11,951 nt of DNA from Caryophanales bacterium UBA1231. GTDB taxonomy: Bacteria; Bacillota_I; Bacilli_A; ML615J-28; CAG-313. Numbering within the stretch: position 1 is the first letter of the stretch; each line of letters opens with the position of its first letter. The stretch is taken from assembly GCA_002309035.1 (NCBI GenBank), contig DBWT01000081.1, positions 4,946-16,896 of the forward strand, read 5' to 3'. The translations under genes and the position numbers were made by a program. Positions 1-6,659 of the stretch are shown here, one piece after another. The notes below the pieces were generated by a model, which was not told the origin of the DNA, made no database searches, and saw nothing but the letters and a program-made list of their open reading frames with translations.

Positions 1-936
1 ATGCAGTCATTTCCTTCAATGAAAACTATAAAAGAATTTACAGTACCAAATGACCGCAATATATATTCTTATGTGATGGAACGCCATCAAAAGAACAAAA
101 GCGCAAACCAAAAAATCATGAATTATATTGGATCAATGTTTAAATATCCAAAGAATTTAGAGTTCATTAGTTATGTATCTGAGTTAATTCAAGCAGAAGC
201 AGTTAAGTATTGTGTTGAGCATTTAAGACGTAATTATCCAAGATGTATGGGCGCAATCTACTGGCAACTTAATGATTGTTGGCCAGTGGCTTCTTGGAGC
301 AGTATTGATTATTATGGTAGATACAAAGCCCTTCAATATTATTCAAAGAAGTTTTATGCGCAAGAACTTGTTAGTATTGATGTAAACAATGATACTAAAT
401 TTGATTATTTAGTATCTTGTGGTAAACAAAAAATAAATGTTTATTTTATAAGTGAAAAAGAGGAAATAAAAAATTATACAATAAAGGCTATTTTTTCTAA
501 ATTTGATGGAGAAATCATTGAAGAAATTTCTGATGAATTTAAAATAGAACCATATAGTTCTAAATGTTTAATGAAAATAGATGCTGCATATAACTTAGAT
601 GAACAAATGAGTACCTTTATGCGGGTTATTGTGTATGATAAAGACGAAAATGTAATTACAGAAAGTGATGCATGTTTCCTTAAAGATAAATATTTGAATT
701 TGCAAAAGCCAAATATTAAATATAAACTCGAGTGTAATGGTGATGAATATTTCATTCATCTAATGAGTAATACATATACAAAATATGTTTGGGTAGATTT
801 AAAGAAGGATGATGCTATATTTAGTGATAATTTCTTTAATTTATATCCTTATGAAACAAAAGTAATAAGTTTTAAGAGTAAGAAAAAAATTACAGAAAAA
901 GATATCAAGATTATTAATTTAGTTGATAGTTATTAA
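1..936 (+). CDS. Beta-mannosidase (GH2), C-terminal part; 5' end outside window
   Basis: This is the last 311 codons of a GH2-type beta-mannosidase, which removes terminal beta-mannose from oligosaccharides. The gene runs in from the left edge. The first visible codon is ATG, but this is almost surely an internal Met: the opening MQSFPS matches the family stretch that follows the catalytic nucleophile in a motif like SE(F/Y)GMQSFP, so the nucleophile Glu lies just outside the window. The end of the TIM barrel is seen at residues 83-120, with the family signature IYWQLND followed by CWP and then YGRYKALQYY. Residues from about 125 onward look like the C-terminal beta-sandwich domains, ending in YPYETKVISF. 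Family members are usually about 800-850 residues, so some 500 are missing. No export signal can be judged. It is the first visible gene of the operon, 12 bases before the first GH130 gene, and probably acts in the cytoplasm on imported or phosphorolysed products. Confidence 0.9.
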   Translation: MQSFPSMKTIKEFTVPNDRNIYSYVMERHQKNKSANQKIMNYIGSMFKYPKNLEFISYVSELIQAEAVKYCVEHLRRNYPRCMGAIYWQLNDCWPVASWSSIDYYGRYKALQYYSKKFYAQELVSIDVNNDTKFDYLVSCGKQKINVYFISEKEEIKNYTIKAIFSKFDGEIIEEISDEFKIEPYSSKCLMKIDAAYNLDEQMSTFMRVIVYDKDENVITESDACFLKDKYLNLQKPNIKYKLECNGDEYFIHLMSNTYTKYVWVDLKKDDAIFSDNFFNLYPYETKVISFKSKKKITEKDIKIINLVDSY

Positions 937-948
937 AAGGAGAAGAAA

Positions 949-1965
949 ATGATTAAAATTTATGGTGAACAAAATATTCCTAATCTTCCATGGGAAGATA
1001 AACCAGCAAATTGTCCTGGTCCAATTTGGCGTTATTCGGGTAACCCAGTAATCAATCGTCATCCTGTAGATAAGATTGCCCGTATTTTTAATAGTGGTGT
1101 TGTTTATAAAGATGGCAAATATATTGGTGTATTTAGAGCTGAAACTATTGCGAGTCTTCCTCATTTAAGAATGGGTTATAGTGATGATGGAATTAATTGG
1201 AAGATTGATGAAGAACCAATTAAGTTTGTGGATGAGAGTGGTCAACCTTATCAACCATATTATGCATATGATCCAAGACTTGTAAAAGTTGAAGATGCAT
1301 ATTACATCATTTGGTGTACGGAGTTCTATGGTCCAGCACTTGGTATTGCAAGAACTTATGACTTTAAAACTTTTGTAAGATTAGAAAATCCATTATTACC
1401 ATTTAATCGTAATGGTGTATTATTCCCAAGAAAAGTTAATGGTATGTATAAACTTATAAGTCGTGTATCAGATAATGGTCATACTCCATTCGGTGATATC
1501 TTTATTTCAGAAAGTCCAGATATGCGTTATTGGGGCCGTCATCGTCACGTAATGGAAAAAGGTGGCAATGGTTGGTGGCAAGGCTTAAAAATTGGTGGTG
1601 GTCCTGCACCTATTGAAATTGAAGATGGTTGGCTTATGTTCTACCATGGGGTTATTAATAATTGTAATGGCTATGTATATTCAATTGGTGGTGTTATTTT
1701 AGATAAAGATGAACCATCAATTGTAAAATATCGCTGTCGTTATTACTTAATGACTCCAGAAGCACCATACGAAGAAGTTGGTTTTGTGCCTAACGTATGT
1801 TTCCCATGTACAAGTTTAGTTGACAAAGCAACTGGTCGTATCGCTATTTATTATGGTGCCGCTGACACTTATCTTGCTTTAGCATTTACAACGGTTGATG
1901 AAGTTGTAAAATACATTAAAGAAAATCATGAAGGTATTGGTCGCGACGCTGACTTAGGTAGATAA
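949..1965 (+). CDS. Beta-1,4-mannooligosaccharide / mannosyl-GlcNAc phosphorylase (GH130 subfamily 2-like)
   Basis: A 338-residue GH130 enzyme. It should split a non-reducing beta-mannosyl bond with inorganic phosphate to give alpha-mannose 1-phosphate. It resembles the gut enzyme Uhgb_MP along its whole length as I remember that sequence: the N-terminal PWE-(D/E)-(K/R)-PA-x-C motif, IFNSGVV, PFNRNGVLFPRK, DNGHTPFGDIF, WGRHRHVM and IAIYYGAADT. The predicted proton donor is Asp108 in YAYDPR. The phosphate-binding set is intact: Arg154 (FNRNG), Arg172 (ISRVSD), Lys214 (LKIGGG) and His233 (FYHG), which argues for a phosphorylase rather than a hydrolase. There is no signal peptide, so it is cytoplasmic. 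The ATG at 949 has a clear AAGGAG at 937-942, 6 bases ahead. Subfamily 2 acts on beta-1,4-mannooligosaccharides or on Man-beta-1,4-GlcNAc from N-glycans. The sequence alone does not separate these two. Confidence 0.9.
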   Translation: MIKIYGEQNIPNLPWEDKPANCPGPIWRYSGNPVINRHPVDKIARIFNSGVVYKDGKYIGVFRAETIASLPHLRMGYSDDGINWKIDEEPIKFVDESGQPYQPYYAYDPRLVKVEDAYYIIWCTEFYGPALGIARTYDFKTFVRLENPLLPFNRNGVLFPRKVNGMYKLISRVSDNGHTPFGDIFISESPDMRYWGRHRHVMEKGGNGWWQGLKIGGGPAPIEIEDGWLMFYHGVINNCNGYVYSIGGVILDKDEPSIVKYRCRYYLMTPEAPYEEVGFVPNVCFPCTSLVDKATGRIAIYYGAADTYLALAFTTVDEVVKYIKENHEGIGRDADLGR

Positions 1966-1966
1966 T

Positions 1967-4036
1967 ATGAATAATTTAATAAGAAAAATAAAAGGAGTGC
2001 TTTTATTAATTCTTATCTGTCTATTAACTCTTTCGCTATTTAGTTGTGGTGAAGAAAAAAATAAAGAAATAATCATTACTGGTGAAAGTACAGTTTATGT
2101 TGGTGAAAAAATAACTTTAAAAGCGGAAATGAAAAACGTTGAAGGTGAAATAGTGTGGGAATCAAGTGATGCTGGCATCGCAACGGTTTCTTCTGGTGAA
2201 GTTACAGGCATAAGAAAAGGTACTGTCACAATAAGCGCAAAAGTAGATGAAATAAAAGGTGAGATTGAAATAGAAGTAATGGAAAAAGTGAAAGAAGATG
2301 TAACACTATTTTGTGGTACTAATATAATAAATGATGAAATAATAGTTCATAAGAAAGTTGAACTTGCTTTAGTAGAAAGAGAAAGTGGCTATATTGATAC
2401 AAATTATGATCCTTATGATTATAACGAAGTAAATGTATATGCTATCTTTACATCACCTGATAAAAGTACTGAAATCAAGACTCCAGCATTTTGGTATCGT
2501 GATTATACAATTGTATTAGACACAAATATTATAAGTCAAAGAGAAAAAGAAGGTGAACCAAACGGAACTGAATTAGTTAAATTCAATGGTGAACCAGAAT
2601 ATCGAATTCGTTTTATGCCTAATATGGGGGGAACATGGACTTATAAAGTATATTCTAAATTACAAGGTTGTGCTGCTAAAGTTGAACTAAGTGGCGAACT
2701 TGTAGTTAATGATAGTGATGATTTATATCGTGGTTTAATTCAAGTAGATAAATCAAACAATCGAACACTTATGTATCAAGATGGTACAACTTATGTTCCA
2801 GTTGGTGAGAATATCGCTTGGTGGGCTAATCGTGGACGTAAAACATATGATTATTATGTTTGGTTCTCTAATGCGAATAAGAATGATATGAATTTTGCTC
2901 GTTTGTGGCTTGCCCCATGGTCAGTTGGTTTACACTGGGGAAAGACTTTAGATGACTATTCGGATTATTTCTCACGTACAGCGAGAATTGATAGAATTTT
3001 AGAATACGCTGAGCAGTTTGATATATATATAATGCTTGCCCTCCTTAATCATGGACAATTCTCAACAACTGCTGATTCAACATGGAAAGAAAATCCATAT
3101 AATGTGGCTAATGGTGGATTCCTAGCTAAACCAGAACATTTCTTTACTAATAGAGAAGCTAAAGAAAGATATAAAAATGAATTATTATATCTTATTGGTC
3201 GTTATGGATATTCAGATCATATTTTAAGTTGGGAATTATTTAATGAAGTTGACTGGACTGATAACGCCGATATTAATGTTATGAATATTCGTAATTGGCA
3301 TGAAGAAATGGGTAATTTCATTAAAGAAAATGATAGTTATGGTCATATGGTTTCTACATCATATAAGACTGAACAAGGTGCAAGTTTCTATCTTGATGTT
3401 ATTGATTTTGCGAGTCCACATAGTTATGGCTATGGTGGAAAGAATATTAATACTACGCTTCCTAATGCTATTGATAAATTATATAGTCAATATAAAAAAC
3501 CAATATTCTATGCGGAAATTGGAATTGATTGGCAAAATGGTCAAAATAATTATCGACTAGACCCTAAGGGTATCAGTCTAAGACAAAATTCTTGGGCTGG
3601 TATGCTGGGTGGCGGTGTTGGTGGCGCCATGAACTGGTGGTGGGATTCATATGTTCATCCATATGATTTATATTACCAATTTAAGGGAGCCGGCACTTTT
3701 GGCAAATTAATGGATTTAACTGGCAGTGATTATACACAATTAAGAACACTTGCTGGTGTTAAATTAGATAGTAGAGTTGGTCTTGTTGGATATAAGTTCA
3801 ATGATAGAATTTATGGTTATGTCTTTGATAAAGATTGGACATATTTTAATGAAACAGATAAATTAAGTAATGTATTGATTGAAATACCATTTAATGATGG
3901 TAATTACAAACTTGCATTTTATAATGCGACTACAGGAGTAAAATTGAGTGATAACGATATTACTGTCACAAATGGTGTTGTAAAAATCGATTTACCTGAT
4001 TTCACAAATGATGTAGCGTTTATTATTGAGAAATAA
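1967..4036 (+). CDS. Surface lipoprotein glycoside hydrolase: Big_2 + DUF5060 + clan GH-A (GH5-like) catalytic domain
   Basis: A 689-residue exported enzyme, probably an endo-acting mannanase or related glycanase (substrate inferred from the neighbours). Residues 1-27 are a lipoprotein signal with lipobox LFSC (Cys27), which places it on the outer face of the membrane. Residues about 35-105 form a bacterial Ig-like Big_2 domain, with the typical ATVSSGEVTGIRKGTVTISA core. Residues about 125-250 resemble DUF5060, ending in the typical FMPNMGGTWTYKVYS. Residues about 252-590 are a TIM barrel of clan GH-A type. The predicted acid/base is Glu427 in WELFNEV and the nucleophile is Glu517 in FYAEIGID, with a conserved His485 (SPHSYGYG) between them. 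Residues 600-689 are a small C-terminal beta domain. The start is one base after the previous stop, with only a weak AGGT at 1956-1959, so translation is probably coupled. It ends with tandem stops TAA TAG. GH5 is the nearest label, but the exact family is uncertain. Confidence 0.8.
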   Translation: MNNLIRKIKGVLLLILICLLTLSLFSCGEEKNKEIIITGESTVYVGEKITLKAEMKNVEGEIVWESSDAGIATVSSGEVTGIRKGTVTISAKVDEIKGEIEIEVMEKVKEDVTLFCGTNIINDEIIVHKKVELALVERESGYIDTNYDPYDYNEVNVYAIFTSPDKSTEIKTPAFWYRDYTIVLDTNIISQREKEGEPNGTELVKFNGEPEYRIRFMPNMGGTWTYKVYSKLQGCAAKVELSGELVVNDSDDLYRGLIQVDKSNNRTLMYQDGTTYVPVGENIAWWANRGRKTYDYYVWFSNANKNDMNFARLWLAPWSVGLHWGKTLDDYSDYFSRTARIDRILEYAEQFDIYIMLALLNHGQFSTTADSTWKENPYNVANGGFLAKPEHFFTNREAKERYKNELLYLIGRYGYSDHILSWELFNEVDWTDNADINVMNIRNWHEEMGNFIKENDSYGHMVSTSYKTEQGASFYLDVIDFASPHSYGYGGKNINTTLPNAIDKLYSQYKKPIFYAEIGIDWQNGQNNYRLDPKGISLRQNSWAGMLGGGVGGAMNWWWDSYVHPYDLYYQFKGAGTFGKLMDLTGSDYTQLRTLAGVKLDSRVGLVGYKFNDRIYGYVFDKDWTYFNETDKLSNVLIEIPFNDGNYKLAFYNATTGVKLSDNDITVTNGVVKIDLPDFTNDVAFIIEK

Positions 4037-4037
4037 T

Positions 4038-4044
4038 AGGTGAT
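4038..4044 (+). promoter_or_regulatory. Ribosome binding site deciding the start of the second GH130 gene
   Basis: AGGTGAT lies just before ATG 4049 at normal spacing. A GTG at 4040-4042 is in frame and would add three residues, but it lies inside this site and has no Shine-Dalgarno of its own. The ATG at 4049 is therefore preferred. The site overlaps the second of two tandem stop codons (TAG at 4037-4039) of the preceding gene. Confidence 0.65.
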
Positions 4045-4048
4045 TGTT

Positions 4049-5062
4049 ATGTGTGCATTTAGATTAAAAAAATATGAAGGAAATCCTATATTAAAACCAA
4101 ATCCAAAAAATAGTTGGGAAGAACTTGTTACATGTAACCCAGCAGCTTGGTATGAAGATGGAACATTTTATCTATTATACCGAGCAGCGGGAAATGATAA
4201 AGATCATTTCATCTATTTAGGACTTGCGACATCAAAAGATGGATTTAATTTTACGAGAGTTTCTGATAAACCAGTTTTAGCTCCAACACCTGGTGGATAT
4301 GATGCTGGATGTTGTGAGGATCCAAGGCTTGTAAAATTTGATAATGAGTTTTTCTTGACATATGCTTATCGTCCATGGGCGCCTGGTCAATATTGGCGTG
4401 ATGATAAAAAAATCACAATTGACCTACCAATGAATGATTATTTGCCTACGGGACTTCGTTGGAATGTGAGTCAAACGGCTCTTGCCATTTCTCCAGATTT
4501 AATTCACTGGAAGAAATTAGGAAGAATTACAAAATACGATTCCGATAATCGTGATGTAATTTTATTCCCAGAAAAAATAAATGGTAAATTTGTGCGTTTT
4601 GAACGTCCAATGGAAGCATTTGGTCCGGAATACGGTTGTGATGTCCCATCAATCTGGATTAATTATTCCGATAATTGTGTTGATTGGGGAGAAGCAAAAC
4701 TGTTCTTAACACCAAAATTTGATTGGGAACTTAAGAAACTTGGTGGCTCTACACCACCACTTAGAACTGATAAAGGTTGGTTAGTTTTATATCATGGTGT
4801 TTCACCAGTTGATGATACTTACCGAGTTGGCGCTTTATTACTAGATATCAATAATCCAGAAAAGGTTATTGGTAGAACAAAAGACTTTATTCTAGAACCT
4901 ACTGAAAAATATGAAACAGAAGGTTTCTATAATGGCTGTACATTCCCAACAGGTAATGTGATTGTTGGAGATACACTTTATGTATATTATGGTGGTGCGG
5001 ATCGCTTCTGTTGTGTAGCAACATGTAGTGTTAGTGAATTAATAAAAGAAATATTAAAATAA
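4049..5062 (+). CDS. GH130 beta-mannoside phosphorylase, second and divergent subfamily
   Basis: A 337-residue cytoplasmic GH130 protein, clearly different from the subfamily 2-like enzyme two genes upstream. The general acid is predicted as Asp91 in CCEDPR. The phosphate-binding residues of phosphorylases are present: Arg168 (DNRDVILFPEK), Arg186 (FERPM) and His249 (LYHGV). GH130 hydrolases acting on beta-1,2-mannosides lack this set, so a phosphorylase that yields mannose 1-phosphate is the better call. An extra loop at about residues 107-137 (YRPWAPGQYW onward) sits near the active site entrance and may set the acceptor preference. Cysteines are frequent for a cytoplasmic sugar enzyme (Cys88, Cys89 and three in residues 321-326). 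The linkage specificity (beta-1,4, beta-1,2 or other) cannot be read from the sequence. The start is ATG 4049; an in-frame GTG at 4040 is possible but less likely. Confidence 0.85.
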   Translation: MCAFRLKKYEGNPILKPNPKNSWEELVTCNPAAWYEDGTFYLLYRAAGNDKDHFIYLGLATSKDGFNFTRVSDKPVLAPTPGGYDAGCCEDPRLVKFDNEFFLTYAYRPWAPGQYWRDDKKITIDLPMNDYLPTGLRWNVSQTALAISPDLIHWKKLGRITKYDSDNRDVILFPEKINGKFVRFERPMEAFGPEYGCDVPSIWINYSDNCVDWGEAKLFLTPKFDWELKKLGGSTPPLRTDKGWLVLYHGVSPVDDTYRVGALLLDINNPEKVIGRTKDFILEPTEKYETEGFYNGCTFPTGNVIVGDTLYVYYGGADRFCCVATCSVSELIKEILK

Positions 5063-5069
5063 AAGGAGG
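5063..5069 (+). promoter_or_regulatory. Strong Shine-Dalgarno for the first solute-binding protein
   Basis: AAGGAGG, the longest anti-16S match seen at any start in the window, lies directly after the stop of the second GH130 gene. The spacer to ATG 5082 is 12 bases, which is long. A strong site here fits the usual need for more binding protein than enzyme or permease. Confidence 0.75.
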
Positions 5070-5081
5070 CCCCGATTATAA

Positions 5082-6605
5082 ATGAAAAGATTTTTTAAGT
5101 ATTTCTATAAGTTTTTGGGATTAGTTTTGGCATTATTATTAGTATTAGGACTAGGCGCTTGTGGTGAAGATAATCCTGGTGATAATTCTGGTAATAATAA
5201 TGGTGGTGATGACAATAAGGGTAGTGAAAAACACAATTGGACAGAAAATGAATTATATTGGGACGCTGATAAAAATGGTACTCCCGACTGGGCTGAAAAA
5301 GAAATTACATTAAAGTATGCGACTTGGCAATATAACAACCCAGAAGCTATTACAATTGATACATTAATGATTGATGCTTTTATGCACAAATATCCAAACA
5401 TTCATGTTGAAATGGATATTTTAGGTGAAAGTGGTGAATGGGAATCTAATTTCCTTGAAAGATTATCAACAAACAATGTTCCTGATGTTTTCTTAATCAA
5501 TAGACTTGAAAACATGTTGCCATACAACGTGCTTGCAGATTTAACTGATTTTTATAATCATGATGATGATACTCAATACATTTTTGATAGTGTTAAAGAT
5601 TTAGGATTATATAATGGTAAACGTTATTGCTTACCAACATTCATTTATCCTGAAATTTGGATCGTGAATAAAGATTTACTTGCATCTTGTAGTATCAAGG
5701 TTCCAAGCTATGACTGGACTTGGGAACAAATGGAAGCAATCGCAAAAGCTGTATACAATGCTCGTGGAACAGAACATAAGATTGGTTTATATGGAACAGA
5801 TCAATATTATTTTGAATTACCTAAGGTATTAAAAGTTCGTGATAATGCGGAAGTTGGTTATACATGGTTAGGTTATGGATACGATGGAACAAAATTCAAT
5901 TTCAGTGATATGGCTTACATCAATGCCGTAAGTAAGATGGAAACAGGTATGGCTGAAGGTTGGCTTGTAAATCAATACGATGAAGCAACTTTAACTGAAT
6001 ATTATGGAAGTGTTGTTGACCCTCGTTATTCTGGTCAAGTTGCTATTTGGCGTGAACCATCTTGGAGTTTTAAAGATGCAATGGCAAATATATTATTTGA
6101 TTGGGATGTATATCCAGGTCCAAGTGGAATTACTGGTGGAAATACTGATATCGCTGGTGTTTCACAATTATGTGAAAATAAAGCCGCTGCTTACCAATTA
6201 TTAAAATGGTTAAGTTTTAGTAAAGAAGGCATGGTTACTAGATATCAATTATATAAAGATTATAGTGAAGTTTTATATGTATCAGCTGATAACTATCCTT
6301 ATCCAGTAGTTGATTACGGAATTAACGCAAAAGGTGAAAATGAAATTTGGGATAATATTCCATATGCAAAATCAGCTCCAGGTTATGGCACACTTGATTT
6401 CATGGAATCATTAAGAAATGGTGCTATCAAAGCCAACAAAGAAGTAGTTGGTTGGGATGCAGCTGAAGATACATTTAAAGTTTATATCTCACAAATAATT
6501 ATGGAAGGTAAGACTTACGCTGAATTATATGAAACAATTCAACAAGCTTCAGATGATGCTTTAAGACAAAAACTTGAAGCAGTTGCTGAAGCAATTAATG
6601 GATAA
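5082..6605 (+). CDS. Carbohydrate ABC transporter solute-binding lipoprotein (SBP family 1, CUT1 type)
   Basis: A 507-residue extracellular sugar-binding protein tethered to the membrane by lipid. The signal peptide ends in lipobox LGAC (Cys27). Residues 29-49 are a flexible linker rich in Asn, Gly and Asp. Residues 61-72 have the spacing of a calcium loop (Asp61, Asp63, Asn65, Gly66, Asp69, Glu72). The binding domain starts at about residue 74 (ITLKYATWQYN). It shows family features such as NVPDVFLIN, YNGKRYCLPTF, WIVNKDLL, WTWEQMEAIAKA and, near the end, AAYQLLKWLSFSKEG. Several surface tryptophans and tyrosines are available to stack on sugar rings. It sits between the mannoside enzymes and the rest of the importer, so a beta-mannooligosaccharide ligand is inferred. 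It is one of two binding proteins in the operon. Confidence 0.9.
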   Translation: MKRFFKYFYKFLGLVLALLLVLGLGACGEDNPGDNSGNNNGGDDNKGSEKHNWTENELYWDADKNGTPDWAEKEITLKYATWQYNNPEAITIDTLMIDAFMHKYPNIHVEMDILGESGEWESNFLERLSTNNVPDVFLINRLENMLPYNVLADLTDFYNHDDDTQYIFDSVKDLGLYNGKRYCLPTFIYPEIWIVNKDLLASCSIKVPSYDWTWEQMEAIAKAVYNARGTEHKIGLYGTDQYYFELPKVLKVRDNAEVGYTWLGYGYDGTKFNFSDMAYINAVSKMETGMAEGWLVNQYDEATLTEYYGSVVDPRYSGQVAIWREPSWSFKDAMANILFDWDVYPGPSGITGGNTDIAGVSQLCENKAAAYQLLKWLSFSKEGMVTRYQLYKDYSEVLYVSADNYPYPVVDYGINAKGENEIWDNIPYAKSAPGYGTLDFMESLRNGAIKANKEVVGWDAAEDTFKVYISQIIMEGKTYAELYETIQQASDDALRQKLEAVAEAING

Positions 6606-6617
6606 TTAAAAATATAA

Positions 6618-6649
6618 GTGTTTTAAAAACACCAAAGAAAAGAGGTGTT
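6618..6649 (+). promoter_or_regulatory. Competing inverted repeats that can cover the ribosome binding site of the large SBP gene
   Basis: In the 54-base gap there are three related segments: GTGTTTT (6618-6624), AAAACACC (6626-6633) and GGTGTT (6644-6649). Segment 2 can pair with segment 1 as a tight 7-bp inverted repeat. It can also pair with segment 3 as a 6-bp stem with a 10-base loop. The second pairing would hide AGAGGTG, the Shine-Dalgarno of the next gene, and the first would leave it free. No T-run follows the first repeat, so it is not a standard terminator. The sequence relation is certain; a regulatory role is inference. Confidence 0.4.
6641..6647 (+). promoter_or_regulatory. Ribosome binding site deciding the start of the large SBP gene
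   Basis: AGAGGTG lies 12 bases before ATG 6660, the same spacer length as for the first binding protein gene. An in-frame GTG at 6645-6647 would extend the protein by five residues, but it lies inside this site, so ATG 6660 is chosen. Lys-rich residues right after that ATG make a normal start for a signal peptide. Confidence 0.6.
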
Positions 6650-6659
6650 CAGTAAGCCC

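Noticed and set aside
1..3. ATG at the window edge as true start of the beta-mannosidase
   Set aside because: The following residues match the family region just after the catalytic nucleophile, so this Met is internal and the gene is cut by the window.
474..755. Minus-strand open frame of 93 codons
   Set aside because: It lies fully inside the GH2 coding frame, has no ribosome site, and its product shows no recognisable features.
919..1164. Minus-strand open frame of 81 codons across the GH2/GH130 junction
   Set aside because: It is antisense to the well-supported GH130 start region, and its low-complexity Ile/Asn/Thr content is typical of reverse-read AT-rich DNA.
3300..3560. Plus-strand frames inside larger genes (also 6004-6204, 8173-8367, 8971-9153)
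   Set aside because: They are shifted frames within clear coding regions, with hydrophobic nonsense-like products and no ribosome sites.
5105..5401. Minus-strand open frame of 98 codons
   Set aside because: It mirrors the signal peptide and the Asn/Gly/Asp-rich linker of the first SBP; the Ser/Leu/Pro-rich product is a by-product of that composition.
6618..6632. Possible intrinsic terminator after the first SBP gene
   Set aside because: The inverted repeat is AT-rich and is followed by CAAAG, not a T-run, and the operon continues closely on the same strand.
6645..6659. GTG 6645 as start of the large SBP
   Set aside because: The codon lies within AGAGGTG, which is the best ribosome site for ATG 6660; no separate site precedes the GTG.
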